Shown here one piece after another: positions 8,596 to 17,274 of a stretch of 37,978 bases of DNA (within the stretch, counting starts at the first letter, position 1; each line of letters begins with the position of its first letter). The stretch is from an uncultured Odoribacter sp. GTDB lineage: Bacteria; Bacteroidota; Bacteroidia; Bacteroidales; Marinifilaceae. Under the pieces are notes generated by a model. The model had not been told where the DNA came from, searched no databases, and saw only the letters and a list, made by a program, of their open reading frames with translations. Both the position numbers and the translations under genes were made by a program. Location: the NCBI GenBank assembly GCA_910588375.1, contig CAJUQA010000023.1, forward strand, positions 1 to 37,978, given 5' to 3'.

Positions 8596-10737
8596 ATGTC
8601 AAAAATAGTTATCTTCTTGACCGTTTCCCTCTTCCTGTTGTCCGCCTGCGGGCACAAGGAGGTGGTGTTGCCTGAAACTCCCGGAATCTATGATTTGGCA
8701 AGTCCCGTCCGACTGAGTTCCGATACGACGAAAGTGTTGCTGGCGGATTATTTCCTTTTTCCCGAAAAGGTGAAGAAGGTGAAAGTGTCTTCCGGGCTGA
8801 AAGCCCTTTGGAGCGATGACCGGAAGGAATTGATGCTGATTCGGGAGGGGGCTGTGGAACCGATGGGAAATCTGCGGCTCACGTATGAGGGTTATGTGTA
8901 TGATATTCCTGTTATCAACCCGACGCCGCTGGTGGCGGGAGAAACGGACAAGGCGCCGGAAATTTATACCGACCGGGTGGACGGTGACACCGTTTGGCTG
9001 CAAAGCCGGAATCCGGTGAAGGAATGGTTGGTTTATTTGCAGAATCACCGGTTGGGAGAACGCTATTTTATCCGGCGTGCCGACAGTACGGGTATTCTTA
9101 TCCCGGAGGCGGCGACGAAAGTCCGGCGGTCGGAAATGCGGGTGTGGGCGATAAACGGATATGGCGTGTCGAACGATATTTTTATCCCCTTGGAATATGG
9201 CAAAGTGATATTGGATGCCTCTTTGCTGAACCGTTTTGACAAACGGGCTTCAGTGCTCTATTTCCTGATGATAGACCGTTTTAACGATTCGATACCGGAA
9301 AACAATCATCCGCTCAATACGAAAGAGGTGTTGCCTATTGCCGATTATATGGGGGGCGATTTGGCAGGCGTGACGCAGAAACTGAAAGAGGGGTATTTCG
9401 ATAGTTTGGGAATCAATACGATTTGGTTGTCGCCGGTGACGCAGAATCCCGAAGGCGCTTTCGGGCTGTGGAAAAAGCCCCGGACGAAGTTTTCCGGTTA
9501 CCACGGTTATTGGCCCGTCTCCTCCTCGAAGGTGGATTATCGTTACGGCACTTCCGATGAGTTGAAGGAACTGGTGGAAGAAGCGCATAAAAAGAATATC
9601 AATGTGATATTGGACTATGTGGCAAATCATGTGCACCGCCTGCATCCCCTTTATCAGGAACACAAGGACTGGGCGACCGATTTGTATCTGCCGGACGGTA
9701 GTTTGAATACGGAGCGGTGGGACGACTACCGGCTGACGACGTGGTTCGACTCTTTTTTGCCGACGCTCGATTTGCAACGTCCGGAGGTTTACGAACCGAT
9801 GAGCGATTCCGCTCTCTTTTGGATAAAAGAATACAATCTGGACGGTTTCCGTCATGACGCTACGAAGCATATTCCCGAAGTTTTCTGGCGGACGCTTACC
9901 CATAAGCTGAAACGCGATATCATGTTCCCGAAAAACATGACGATTTATCAGGTGGGAGAGACGTACGGTAGTCGCGAGTTGATAGCCTCTTATGTTGGTT
10001 CGGGACAAATGGACGGCCAGTTTGATTTCAATGTATATGACGATGCCGTGGCTACTTTTGCCCGCCCGGAGGTGGGCTTTCAGCAATTGAACGCTTCGCT
10101 GGAGGAGAGTTTCCATTATTACGGCGTACACAATCTGATGTCGTATATTTCGGGCAATCAGGACCGGGCGCGTTTTATTTCTTATGCGGCGGGGGATGTG
10201 CGCTTTGATGAGGACAGCAAGGCTGCCGGCTGGACGCGCCGCATCGGGGAACGCAAACCGTCGGATGAGGCGGCGTATGACAAACTGGTGCAGTTGATAG
10301 CCTTTAATGCGACAATACCCGGTATTCCGGTGGTCTTCTATGGCGACGAAATCGGTATGACGGGAGGCAATGACCCGGACAACCGTCGCATGATGCGCTT
10401 TGACGGGTTGAGCGAGGAAGAGGAGATAGTGAAGGCGAAAACGGCGCGTTTGAATACTTTTCGCCGCGAGAGTATGGCGTTGATGTACGGGGATTTTATT
10501 CCTTTGAGAGTCGAAAACAAAGTATATGCTTACCTGCGTTCGTATTTCGGGGAAGATGTCATTGTGATTTTCAATAAGGGCAAGGAAAATGTGACCCTTC
10601 GGATTGACCTCCCGATGCGTGAGCGCACTGGAGGGTTTAAATCGCTGTTCGGCGGCCGTTTCAGTTTCGACAATCCCCATTTGATTGCGGATGTCCCCGC
10701 CAACGGAGTGGAAATTATATATAACACGAAATATTAA
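8596..10737 (+). CDS. GH13 alpha-amylase-family lipoprotein with Gln in conserved region IV
   Basis: 713 residues, signal peptide and lipobox ending at Cys17 (LLSAC). The residues that follow (GHKEVV) are not the acidic pattern of surface export, so a periplasm-facing anchor is likely (inference). Residues about 20-205 form two beta-rich N-terminal domains, and about 210-620 the catalytic barrel. GH13 regions: I, DYVANH at 340-345; II, GFRHDATKH with nucleophile Asp421; III, VGET with acid/base Glu455; IV, SGNQD at 519-523. Region IV has Gln522 where almost all GH13 enzymes carry the transition-state-binding His (NHD); Asp523 is kept. It probably hydrolyses maltodextrins or branched alpha-glucans, with specificity unknown. 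It diverges from the susCDE operon and lies 13 bases upstream of the next GH13 gene, so the two are likely co-transcribed. Confidence 0.9.
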   Translation: MSKIVIFLTVSLFLLSACGHKEVVLPETPGIYDLASPVRLSSDTTKVLLADYFLFPEKVKKVKVSSGLKALWSDDRKELMLIREGAVEPMGNLRLTYEGYVYDIPVINPTPLVAGETDKAPEIYTDRVDGDTVWLQSRNPVKEWLVYLQNHRLGERYFIRRADSTGILIPEAATKVRRSEMRVWAINGYGVSNDIFIPLEYGKVILDASLLNRFDKRASVLYFLMIDRFNDSIPENNHPLNTKEVLPIADYMGGDLAGVTQKLKEGYFDSLGINTIWLSPVTQNPEGAFGLWKKPRTKFSGYHGYWPVSSSKVDYRYGTSDELKELVEEAHKKNINVILDYVANHVHRLHPLYQEHKDWATDLYLPDGSLNTERWDDYRLTTWFDSFLPTLDLQRPEVYEPMSDSALFWIKEYNLDGFRHDATKHIPEVFWRTLTHKLKRDIMFPKNMTIYQVGETYGSRELIASYVGSGQMDGQFDFNVYDDAVATFARPEVGFQQLNASLEESFHYYGVHNLMSYISGNQDRARFISYAAGDVRFDEDSKAAGWTRRIGERKPSDEAAYDKLVQLIAFNATIPGIPVVFYGDEIGMTGGNDPDNRRMMRFDGLSEEEEIVKAKTARLNTFRRESMALMYGDFIPLRVENKVYAYLRSYFGEDVIVIFNKGKENVTLRIDLPMRERTGGFKSLFGGRFSFDNPHLIADVPANGVEIIYNTKY

Positions 10738-10750
10738 CCTAAACATAGCA

Positions 10751-12124
10751 ATGATGAAAAAAATAGGATTACTGTTCTTATTGCCGGTACTGCTGCTCGC
10801 CGGCTGCAAGAATAAAAAAGGGCAGGACGTTATCATCCCTGCGGTACCGGCGGCTTTTCAGACGCCTGCGGTCGTTTCGTGGGCGAAAGATGCGGTGATA
10901 TATGAAGTGAATATACGCCAGTATACGAAAGAAGGGACGTTCAATGCTTTTGCCGACCATCTGCCCCGGTTGAAGGAGTTGGGCGTGGATATTCTTTGGT
11001 TGATGCCCATACAGCCCATTTCGCAGAAAAACCGGAAAGGAACGCTCGGAAGCTATTATGCCGTGAACGATTATCAAAAGGTGAATCCGGAATTCGGTAC
11101 GATGGAGGATTTTAAAAATCTGGTGGAGAAAGCTCACAGCATGGGATTTAAGGTTATTCTCGACTGGGTGGCTAACCACACGGGATGGGACAACTGGCTG
11201 ATTGTGGAGCATGGCGAATGGTATACGCAGGTGAACGACTCGATTATAGCTCCCGTGGCGGAGTGGACCGATGTGGCGGACTTGAATTATGAACAGCCCG
11301 GATTGCGCCGCTATATGATAGAGAGTATGAAGTATTGGGTGAAAAATGCCGGTATCGACGGCTATCGCTGTGACGTGGCAGCCATGGTGCCGACCGATTT
11401 TTGGGAACAGGCCCGCATGGCTTTGGATAGTATCAAACCGGTCTTTATGCTGGCGGAAGCATGGGAACCCGAATTGACGGCCGGAGCCTTTGATGCCTGC
11501 TATGCCTGGGATTTGCTGCATACGATGAATGATATTGCCGCCGGGAAAAAGAATGCCGCCGCATTGCCCGCTTATTTCCGGAAAACGGATTCGTTGTATG
11601 CACCCCGTACGATATTGATGAATTTCCTGACCAATCACGATGAAAACTCTTGGAACGGTACGATAAACGAACGCTACGGCGATTTGCAAAAGGCCTTTGC
11701 CGTATTGACTTACACCGTGCCCGGCATGCCGTTGGTGTACAGCGGACAGGAAGTGGGGTTGAATCACCGCCTGGAGTTTTTTGAAAAAGACGAAATCAAA
11801 TGGGTAGATAACAGTCCTTTGACCGCCTTTTATACACAATTGGACAAACTGAAACATGCCCACCCGGCTTTGTATGCGGGTGTTGAGGCCGGAACGATGA
11901 ACATCTTGAACCACACGGCCCCCGAAAGCGTATTTGCTTTTACCCGTACCAAAGGAAACGACCAATTGCTGGTCATGCTGAATTTGAGCCGTAAACCCGC
12001 ACAATTCAAATTCGACCAACCGCTGACGGCTTCATACGCCGATGCCTTTACCGGAGAAACGGTAAAACCGGTCGCTCCCTTTACCCTGAAAGCCGGAGAA
12101 TACCGGGTATGGGTGAGAAAATGA
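10751..12124 (+). CDS. Compact GH13 glycosidase lipoprotein (locus 1 copy)
   Basis: 457 residues from the ATG at 10751, which gives a clean lipoprotein signal (LLLAGC; the next ATG at 10754 is equally usable). An upstream in-frame start would overlap the previous gene and bury the signal. It is a short GH13 enzyme: region I DWVANH 138-143, region II GYRCDVA with nucleophile Asp208, region III AEAWE with Glu236, region IV NHD with His296 and Asp297. It has the motif KNRKGTLGSYYAV after strand 3 and a small C-terminal beta-domain. Residues after the lipid Cys are basic (KNKK), which argues for the periplasmic face. It is a close paralogue of the gene at 34642-35976. Likely action: cutting maltooligosaccharides in the periplasm; exact product unknown. 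Confidence 0.9.
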   Translation: MMKKIGLLFLLPVLLLAGCKNKKGQDVIIPAVPAAFQTPAVVSWAKDAVIYEVNIRQYTKEGTFNAFADHLPRLKELGVDILWLMPIQPISQKNRKGTLGSYYAVNDYQKVNPEFGTMEDFKNLVEKAHSMGFKVILDWVANHTGWDNWLIVEHGEWYTQVNDSIIAPVAEWTDVADLNYEQPGLRRYMIESMKYWVKNAGIDGYRCDVAAMVPTDFWEQARMALDSIKPVFMLAEAWEPELTAGAFDACYAWDLLHTMNDIAAGKKNAAALPAYFRKTDSLYAPRTILMNFLTNHDENSWNGTINERYGDLQKAFAVLTYTVPGMPLVYSGQEVGLNHRLEFFEKDEIKWVDNSPLTAFYTQLDKLKHAHPALYAGVEAGTMNILNHTAPESVFAFTRTKGNDQLLVMLNLSRKPAQFKFDQPLTASYADAFTGETVKPVAPFTLKAGEYRVWVRK

Positions 12125-12148
12125 CAGGATGAAATAACTCTTTTGGCG

Positions 12149-12185
12149 ATGAGGACAGGAATTGACTCCTGCCCTCATTGTTTTT
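12149..12185 (+). terminator. Rho-independent terminator after the GH13 pair
   Basis: The stem pairs ATGAGG-A-CAGGA (12149-12160) with TCCTG-CCCTCAT (about 12167-12178), with a single bulge and a short loop. A T run follows at 12179-12185. Confidence 0.75.
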
Positions 12186-12260
12186 AAATTACGCATTTAC
12201 ACGTAATAAAATGTCGAAAATATTCCGTTCCTTCGCAGCCGGATTTTAAAATGATAACAT

Positions 12261-13544
12261 ATGAAAAAGTGGCTTGAACAGTTTAAGACCGAAGATTGGG
12301 TCGTGGTGGCGGTAAGTATCCTCCTGTTGGCGATGGCGGTGTTTATTCCGGGTTATCTGCCGGCGGTTCCCAAACATCTGACTTCGTTTGCCGATTGGCA
12401 GAATGCCTTGATACTCTATGTTATTGTTTTGGTGATTCTCTGGTTGGGGTGGCTGATGTTGGGACGTCCGTTGAAAGGAGTGGTGGTGTCCTTGCTGGCG
12501 GTTTTCGGAATTTCGTTATTGGCCCAGTTGACGGCGGCGATTCCGCAAGTCTCCTACTACGGTTTTGAATCCGTCTTTTTCTCCGTTATCTTCGGGTTGA
12601 TAGTCCGGAACGTCTTCCATATCCCGGCATGGATGCGTCCTGCCATACAGAGCGAATTTTTTATAAAAATCGGTGTCGTGTGTTTGGGGGCGACTATCCT
12701 GTTCAGCGATGTCATGAAATCGGGGGCTATCGGGTTGATTCAGGCGGTATTGGTTGTTGCTATCGTATGGTTCTTTGCCTACTACGTATCCCGTCGTTTG
12801 GGAGTGGACCGCAGTTCCGCCATGATACTCTCCAGCGGCGTGTCTATATGCGGCGTGTCGGCTTGCATCACGGCGGCACGGGTGGCAGGAGGAGATGACA
12901 AGAAACTCTCCTATATCGTTTCATTGGTATTGATTATCGTTGTGCCGATGATTTATCTGATGCCGTGGCTGTCGCGTACGCTTTTGCCGTTGCTTTTTGA
13001 TGACCCGAAAGTCATACAGGAAGTGGCGGGGGCATGGATTGGAGGAACCATCGACACGACCAGCGGCGTGGCGGCTTCCAGTGCCATTGTCAGCGAACTT
13101 TCCAACCAGCATGCAGTGATAATCAAAGGGGCGCAGAACGTACTCATAGGTGTTGTGGCCTTCTTTATAGCCCTCTATCTGTCCACCCGCGGAGAGAAAA
13201 ACGACACCGTTCCCTCCTTGCACATTGTATGGGAAAAATTCCCGAAATTCATTATCGGCTTCGTGGCAGCTTCGTTGGTATTCAGCCTGTGTCAGGCGAA
13301 CGACCTCTTTCACCTCAGCCCCAAAGGCAAACTGATAGAACCAGGTGTCGCTAAAATGTTCAGCGGCTTGTTCTTCAGTCTGGCATTCGTATGCGTGGGA
13401 CTCGAAACCCGTCTGAAAGAAATCATCTCGCGGGAGAACCGACACCTCATGTGGGCCTTCCTCACCGCACAAACCTTCAACATCGTCATCACCTTCCTCA
13501 TCGCCTGCCTCCTCTTCGGAGTCATCAAACCGCTGGTGGGGTAG
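12261..13544 (+). CDS. YeiH/UPF0324-family membrane transporter (putative sulfate exporter family)
   Basis: 427 residues, about ten or eleven hydrophobic membrane segments from residue 15 to the C-terminus. It has the family's conserved SGVSICGVSAC segment near 190-200, the GGTIDTTSGVAASSAI segment near 258-273, and an FVCVGLETR segment near 375 matching the (A/G)FxxIGLxT region. Family members (PF03601, YeiH type) are annotated as putative sulfate exporters; the substrate here is unproven. It has no link to the starch genes beyond position. It is convergent with the ATPase gene, the stop codons being only a few bases apart. Confidence 0.85.
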   Translation: MKKWLEQFKTEDWVVVAVSILLLAMAVFIPGYLPAVPKHLTSFADWQNALILYVIVLVILWLGWLMLGRPLKGVVVSLLAVFGISLLAQLTAAIPQVSYYGFESVFFSVIFGLIVRNVFHIPAWMRPAIQSEFFIKIGVVCLGATILFSDVMKSGAIGLIQAVLVVAIVWFFAYYVSRRLGVDRSSAMILSSGVSICGVSACITAARVAGGDDKKLSYIVSLVLIIVVPMIYLMPWLSRTLLPLLFDDPKVIQEVAGAWIGGTIDTTSGVAASSAIVSELSNQHAVIIKGAQNVLIGVVAFFIALYLSTRGEKNDTVPSLHIVWEKFPKFIIGFVAASLVFSLCQANDLFHLSPKGKLIEPGVAKMFSGLFFSLAFVCVGLETRLKEIISRENRHLMWAFLTAQTFNIVITFLIACLLFGVIKPLVG

Positions 13545-13546
13545 AG

Positions 13547-13580
13547 TATTAGGGGAGGAGACCTAATAATTCTTTTGTTT
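13547..13580 (+). terminator. Possible terminator for the YeiH gene
   Basis: TATTAGG (13547-13553) pairs with CCTAATA (13562-13568) around an 8-base loop and is followed by a T-rich stretch. The hairpin spans the last codons of the convergent ATPase gene. Confidence 0.45.
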
Positions 13581-14871
13581 TGTCGGCCAAAAACAAAGGA
13601 ATATTCAGCAAATTACCGTCTTGTTTCAGATTGAGCATGGAATAACGGAGACGGTATGCCGGGTGGAAAAGTTTTTCATATTGCAGTAAACTTTTGCCTT
13701 GTAGGCTTTGACCCGCTTTTACTTCCACAGGGAAAATACGGTTGTCGTATTGAAGCAGAAAGTCGATTTCTGCTTTATTTCCGGAAGTCCAATAACGGAA
13801 TGAGGTTTGGAATTGTGCGATAAGGCTTTGCAAAACATAGTTTTCGGCTAATGCTCCTTTGTATTCGGTATATTGATTGGACGGCTGTAATAATACTTTC
13901 CCGTCGATTTCAGACAAATTTCTTAACAAACCTACGTCTAAGGCATAGAGTTTGAAAACATTCAAATCATCATAAGCCTTTAAAGGTATTTTGGGTGATT
14001 TGCTTAAAGTTACTTTATTGACAAGCCCTGCTTGTTCCAGCCATAAAATGGCTTCTTCATATTCTCGGGCGCGGGCTCCGGGGCGTATCAGTTGGTAAAC
14101 GAATTTGCGGTTTTCTTTGGCCAATTGGGACGGTAACGAATTCCAAATATAATTGATGCGGGTGGATAGAGTCGGAGTGGTATGCTTCCCGAAATCCAAA
14201 GTATAATCATTTAATATATTCCGGAGGGTGGTGTCCACTTTTTTCATATCCTCAAAATCAAGCATCAAGAAAGCGGCTTCCGGCATCCCTCCGCAGATAG
14301 AATAGGAAATGAATGCTTCATGCAACTTGTCGAAAAAAATTTGCGGAAGAGGTTCTATGCTACGGATGCTTTGCACATATTCATGCAGGGCTGGGTCTTT
14401 GGTCTTAAGAAATTCGGTAAATGTCAGCGGATACATGTAGATGTGATTCACTTTTCCTACCGGAAACGAATTGCCGCTATGGTTCAGATGGATACCCAAT
14501 AAAGAACCCGCACAGGCGATGGCATATTCCGGTGCCTCTTCACAAAAGTATTTCAGTGCATTCAGAGCCTCATTACATTCCTGAATTTCATCCAATACCA
14601 ACAGGGTTGTCTGCGGATTGATTTTTCCTCCGTGCAGGAAAGAGAGTTGCTGGATAATACGGTGCGGATCTTTTGTTGTGGCGAATATATCACGCAATCC
14701 GCTTTCATCCTTATCAAGGCTGAAGTAGGCAATATCTTCAAAATAGTTTTTACCGAAGTGTTTTAAAGCCCATGTCTTGCCTACCTGGCGCGCTCCGTGA
14801 ATAATTAAGGGCTTCCTGTTTTTGTCTGTTTTCCATGCAGACAACTGTTCAATGACAATCCTTTCAAACAT
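13549..14871 (-). CDS. AAA_14 ATPase with DUF4143 domain
   Basis: 440 residues. It has a Walker A motif GARQVGKT at 26-33 and Walker B LLVLDEIQE near 91-99, then the ACAGSLLG sensor-like segment typical of the AAA_14 family. A DUF4143 region lies at about 200-360. Near the C-terminus AEIDFLL and PVEVKAG give a PD-(D/E)XK-like signature (Asp, then Glu-x-Lys), common in these proteins. The biological role of the family is not established; members occur in many copies in Bacteroidetes. Its start codon lies four bases from a triple 32-bp repeat containing its probable promoter, which suggests autoregulation (inference). Confidence 0.9.
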   Translation of the reverse strand: MFERIVIEQLSAWKTDKNRKPLIIHGARQVGKTWALKHFGKNYFEDIAYFSLDKDESGLRDIFATTKDPHRIIQQLSFLHGGKINPQTTLLVLDEIQECNEALNALKYFCEEAPEYAIACAGSLLGIHLNHSGNSFPVGKVNHIYMYPLTFTEFLKTKDPALHEYVQSIRSIEPLPQIFFDKLHEAFISYSICGGMPEAAFLMLDFEDMKKVDTTLRNILNDYTLDFGKHTTPTLSTRINYIWNSLPSQLAKENRKFVYQLIRPGARAREYEEAILWLEQAGLVNKVTLSKSPKIPLKAYDDLNVFKLYALDVGLLRNLSEIDGKVLLQPSNQYTEYKGALAENYVLQSLIAQFQTSFRYWTSGNKAEIDFLLQYDNRIFPVEVKAGQSLQGKSLLQYEKLFHPAYRLRYSMLNLKQDGNLLNIPLFLADKTKELLGLLP

Positions 14872-14874
14872 GCT

Positions 14875-14976
14875 TTACACATTTTTCGTACCGAAAATGT
14901 GATATTTTACACGTTTTTGATACGACTTTTGTGCAAATATACACATTTTCCGCACCACTTTGGTGTGGAAAATGTG
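14875..14976 (-). repeat. Three 32-bp direct repeats with internal dyads over the ATPase promoter
   Basis: Units start at 14875, 14907 and 14939, exactly 32 bases apart. They begin TTACACATTTTTCGTACC, TTACACGTTTTTGATACG and ATACACATTTTCCGCACC. Unit 1 is also an inverted repeat (CACATTTTTCG with CGAAAATGTG). Unit 3 extends into a 16-bp hairpin stem with one mismatch (14942-14957 with 14961-14976) around a 3-base loop. The 32-bp phase is about three helical turns, which fits a protein binding one face. Confidence 0.8.
14934..14941 (-). promoter_or_regulatory. -7 element of the ATPase gene
   Basis: The minus strand reads TATATTTG here, matching TAnnTTTG. Transcription would start near 14927, leaving a leader of about 55 bases that carries repeat units 1 and 2. 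No TTTG -33 box is seen; the unit-3 hairpin lies where it would be. Confidence 0.45.
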
Positions 14977-14989
14977 ATTTAATCCGGAC

Positions 14990-17068
14990 TTATTGTGCGA
15001 TTTTATATACAATGGAAGAATAACCGCCTAATTTTACCAAGGTGTTTCCATCCTCTTGTTTGTGTTCGACCTCTCCGGAAACGCCGACCGCTTTCTCAAT
15101 TTTGTCCGAAAGCGAGATTTGATAAGCTGCGCTCCCGAAATTGTGGATAACCAGCATCCGTTCTTTCTCTTTCGTCATATACCAGGCTGCAATACTTTTA
15201 GCGGCGGTATTCGATTCGTTGTATTGGTTGTGGCGGCTCATGCTACCTTGTGCCAATGCCGGATAAGTATTGCGTAACTTCGTGAAAGTAAGATAGGTAT
15301 TTAACAAAGAAGCGGCATTGTCTTTTTGTTCGGCCACCGATTTTATGCCGGACGCAACGCCCGCATCCACTTTGTCGGTATAAGCCGTTGTATAATTGTC
15401 GCCCCATAGCATCGGGCTGCGTACATATTCATCCCCGTTGGTTTTCACCCCGTAGATACCTAATTCCTCCCCGTAGTAGATGTATGGTTCACCGGGGCCT
15501 GTCAGTAACACGGCAGCAGCCAATTTCTCTTTGGCAAGGGATTTGCCCAATTTTGATGCCGTGCGGTCTTCATCGTGGTTGGACAACTTTGTCGCTTCGA
15601 TGTAATCCGGACGATAGCCGGCATATTGTTCCTGATAGGACAAAATATCTTTGGCAAAATAACAGCCCGTTCCACTGTTGATAGCCCATTCCAAACGGTA
15701 CCAGAAATCAAATTCAAACAACGCCGGCAATCCTTGGTAGTATGGAGCAACTTCGCTACTTCCTGACAGCACTTCCCCTACGATATAAATATCATCCGTA
15801 TGTCCTTTTTGCTTATAATAAGCATTCATGTCGTCGTAGAACATCTTCAGGAACCGCGGATTCTCGTCCGACGTGGCACTATGGTAAATATGTTTCACCG
15901 CATCCAACCGGAAGCCGTCCACCCCTCTGTCAATCCACCCTTTGGTGGCATTGGCTATGGCTTTGTAGGCGGGAGAAGAAGTCGCCTTTTCCACGGGACC
16001 GTAATTCAAATCCGCAAACCAATCGGTTGTGAAATGGGAATGGTAATACCATAAATTCATGGATTCAAACAGAATATCGTCTGCCGTTGAATTATTCAGC
16101 GTGAAAGGAGTGCCTAATTCCAATTTGTTCGACACAGAAGCGGCTCCGTATTTCGTTCCGCCTTCCCAAGTTGTATTGCTGGTACGAATCAAGAATCCCC
16201 AGGAAGATTTGAAATCCACCGTTAATTCATAAATATTATTGCCTTTGTCATAGAATTTTTTGCACAGACCCTCACCGTAGTAAAGATATTTCGCACCTTC
16301 CGTACTTGCGTCAGGATTGTCGCTGTCAATATCGTCGGCGTCGGCTTCCGTCACGGTTACTGTCGGTTTGGAGGCATTCGACCAATTGAGGACGAATTTA
16401 TAGATACCGCTGATTTCGGACGTAGTGAGAAACCATTCCTTGGTATCATATCCGCTGCTTTCTATCATAGCGATTTTACCGGCTTTAATATCCGTCTGCG
16501 GGTCTTGCGAAAAAATATAGTAATCGCGGTAGGGGCTTTCAGGCGACGACTTGGCATCTACAAACCAAGGATGGTCTTTCCCCGTGTGATTCATCACATA
16601 ATCCAAATAGATTTTTATATCGCGTCGGTGAGCTTCCGCAAGCAGTTGGTCAAAATCGCTCATCGTTCCGTATTGCGGGTTTACAGCGGTATAATCCGTA
16701 ACGTCATATCCGTGGTAAGACATGGCCGGATGGATAGGAGACATCCATATTGCCTTAACCCCCAGACTCTGGATATAATCCAATTTATCAATCACCCCTT
16801 TCAAATCCCCGCACTTATCCCCGTTGGCATCGGCAAAAGAATACACCAACAACTGGTAGGAAATATTCGCCCGTTTCTCTCCGTCCCACTCATCGGGAGC
16901 CGCCTCCACAGTGGTCCACTCTGTGGGAGTAGGTTCGGGGACAGGCTCCGGATCTTCCGGAATGGGGTCTCCGCTCTTGCTGTCGCTACAAGCTGCCAGT
17001 GAAAGAATAAATGCAAAACACAGCACATGCCAATACGTCAAAACCTTATGTAATTCAATCCTTTTCAT
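14990..17068 (-). CDS. susG: SusG: surface alpha-amylase lipoprotein with inserted CBM58
   Basis: 692 residues, which by recollection is the length of Bacteroides thetaiotaomicron SusG. The lipobox ends at Cys27 (LAAC) and is followed by SDSKSGD and a proline-rich linker. The GH13 barrel begins near residue 68. Region I is DYVMNH (156-161), region II GFRLDAVKH with nucleophile Asp389, region III GEV with Glu432, and region IV SNHD with Asp499. These are each one residue beyond the catalytic positions I recall for SusG (388/431/498). Between region I and region II, residues about 215-335 are an insertion like CBM58, with Trp290 and Trp301 as probable starch platform. Function: endo-cleavage of starch at the outer-membrane surface. 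It is cut off from susCDEF by the hipBST module and appears to have its own promoter. Confidence 0.95.
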   Translation of the reverse strand: MKRIELHKVLTYWHVLCFAFILSLAACSDSKSGDPIPEDPEPVPEPTPTEWTTVEAAPDEWDGEKRANISYQLLVYSFADANGDKCGDLKGVIDKLDYIQSLGVKAIWMSPIHPAMSYHGYDVTDYTAVNPQYGTMSDFDQLLAEAHRRDIKIYLDYVMNHTGKDHPWFVDAKSSPESPYRDYYIFSQDPQTDIKAGKIAMIESSGYDTKEWFLTTSEISGIYKFVLNWSNASKPTVTVTEADADDIDSDNPDASTEGAKYLYYGEGLCKKFYDKGNNIYELTVDFKSSWGFLIRTSNTTWEGGTKYGAASVSNKLELGTPFTLNNSTADDILFESMNLWYYHSHFTTDWFADLNYGPVEKATSSPAYKAIANATKGWIDRGVDGFRLDAVKHIYHSATSDENPRFLKMFYDDMNAYYKQKGHTDDIYIVGEVLSGSSEVAPYYQGLPALFEFDFWYRLEWAINSGTGCYFAKDILSYQEQYAGYRPDYIEATKLSNHDEDRTASKLGKSLAKEKLAAAVLLTGPGEPYIYYGEELGIYGVKTNGDEYVRSPMLWGDNYTTAYTDKVDAGVASGIKSVAEQKDNAASLLNTYLTFTKLRNTYPALAQGSMSRHNQYNESNTAAKSIAAWYMTKEKERMLVIHNFGSAAYQISLSDKIEKAVGVSGEVEHKQEDGNTLVKLGGYSSIVYKIAQ

Positions 17069-17096
17069 GATAAAAATCCTTCAAATAGTCCTGCCG

Positions 17097-17104
17097 CAAA
17101 TATA
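17097..17104 (-). promoter_or_regulatory. Probable -7 element of susG
   Basis: The minus strand reads TATATTTG, 28 bases before the susG start codon, so the leader would be about 20 bases. The nearest upstream TTTG (17130-17133) is 25 bases away, longer than usual, so the -33 match is poor. Confidence 0.45.
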
Positions 17105-17274
17105 CTTGGAAATCCCCGCCTCCTTACCACAAAAAACGAACAAACAAACGATTCCGACCCGCAAACGGTTGCAGCTTCTTCTGTTTGCACCGAATTCGGT
17201 ACAATTAAATTCTGTGGGAAATTACGGGCGATAAAAATAAGGACTTAATATTTGCGGTTCAGAATCTCACAAGA

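Noticed and set aside
8600..8607. Minus-strand -7 element (TATTTTTG) for the locus-1 susC
   Set aside because: It lies inside the first codons of the divergent GH13 gene, 160 bases from susC, with no -33 partner.
9250..10836. Long minus-strand open frame opposite the first GH13 gene
   Set aside because: It is antisense to a clear GH13 enzyme with all catalytic motifs, has no domain I recognise, and arises from codon bias on the other strand. The same holds for long antisense frames at 10778-12019, 30932-32194 and 32887-33855.
14875..14976. CRISPR-like repeats of 32 bp
   Set aside because: Units are contiguous with no unique spacers and diverge from each other; they fit a promoter operator.
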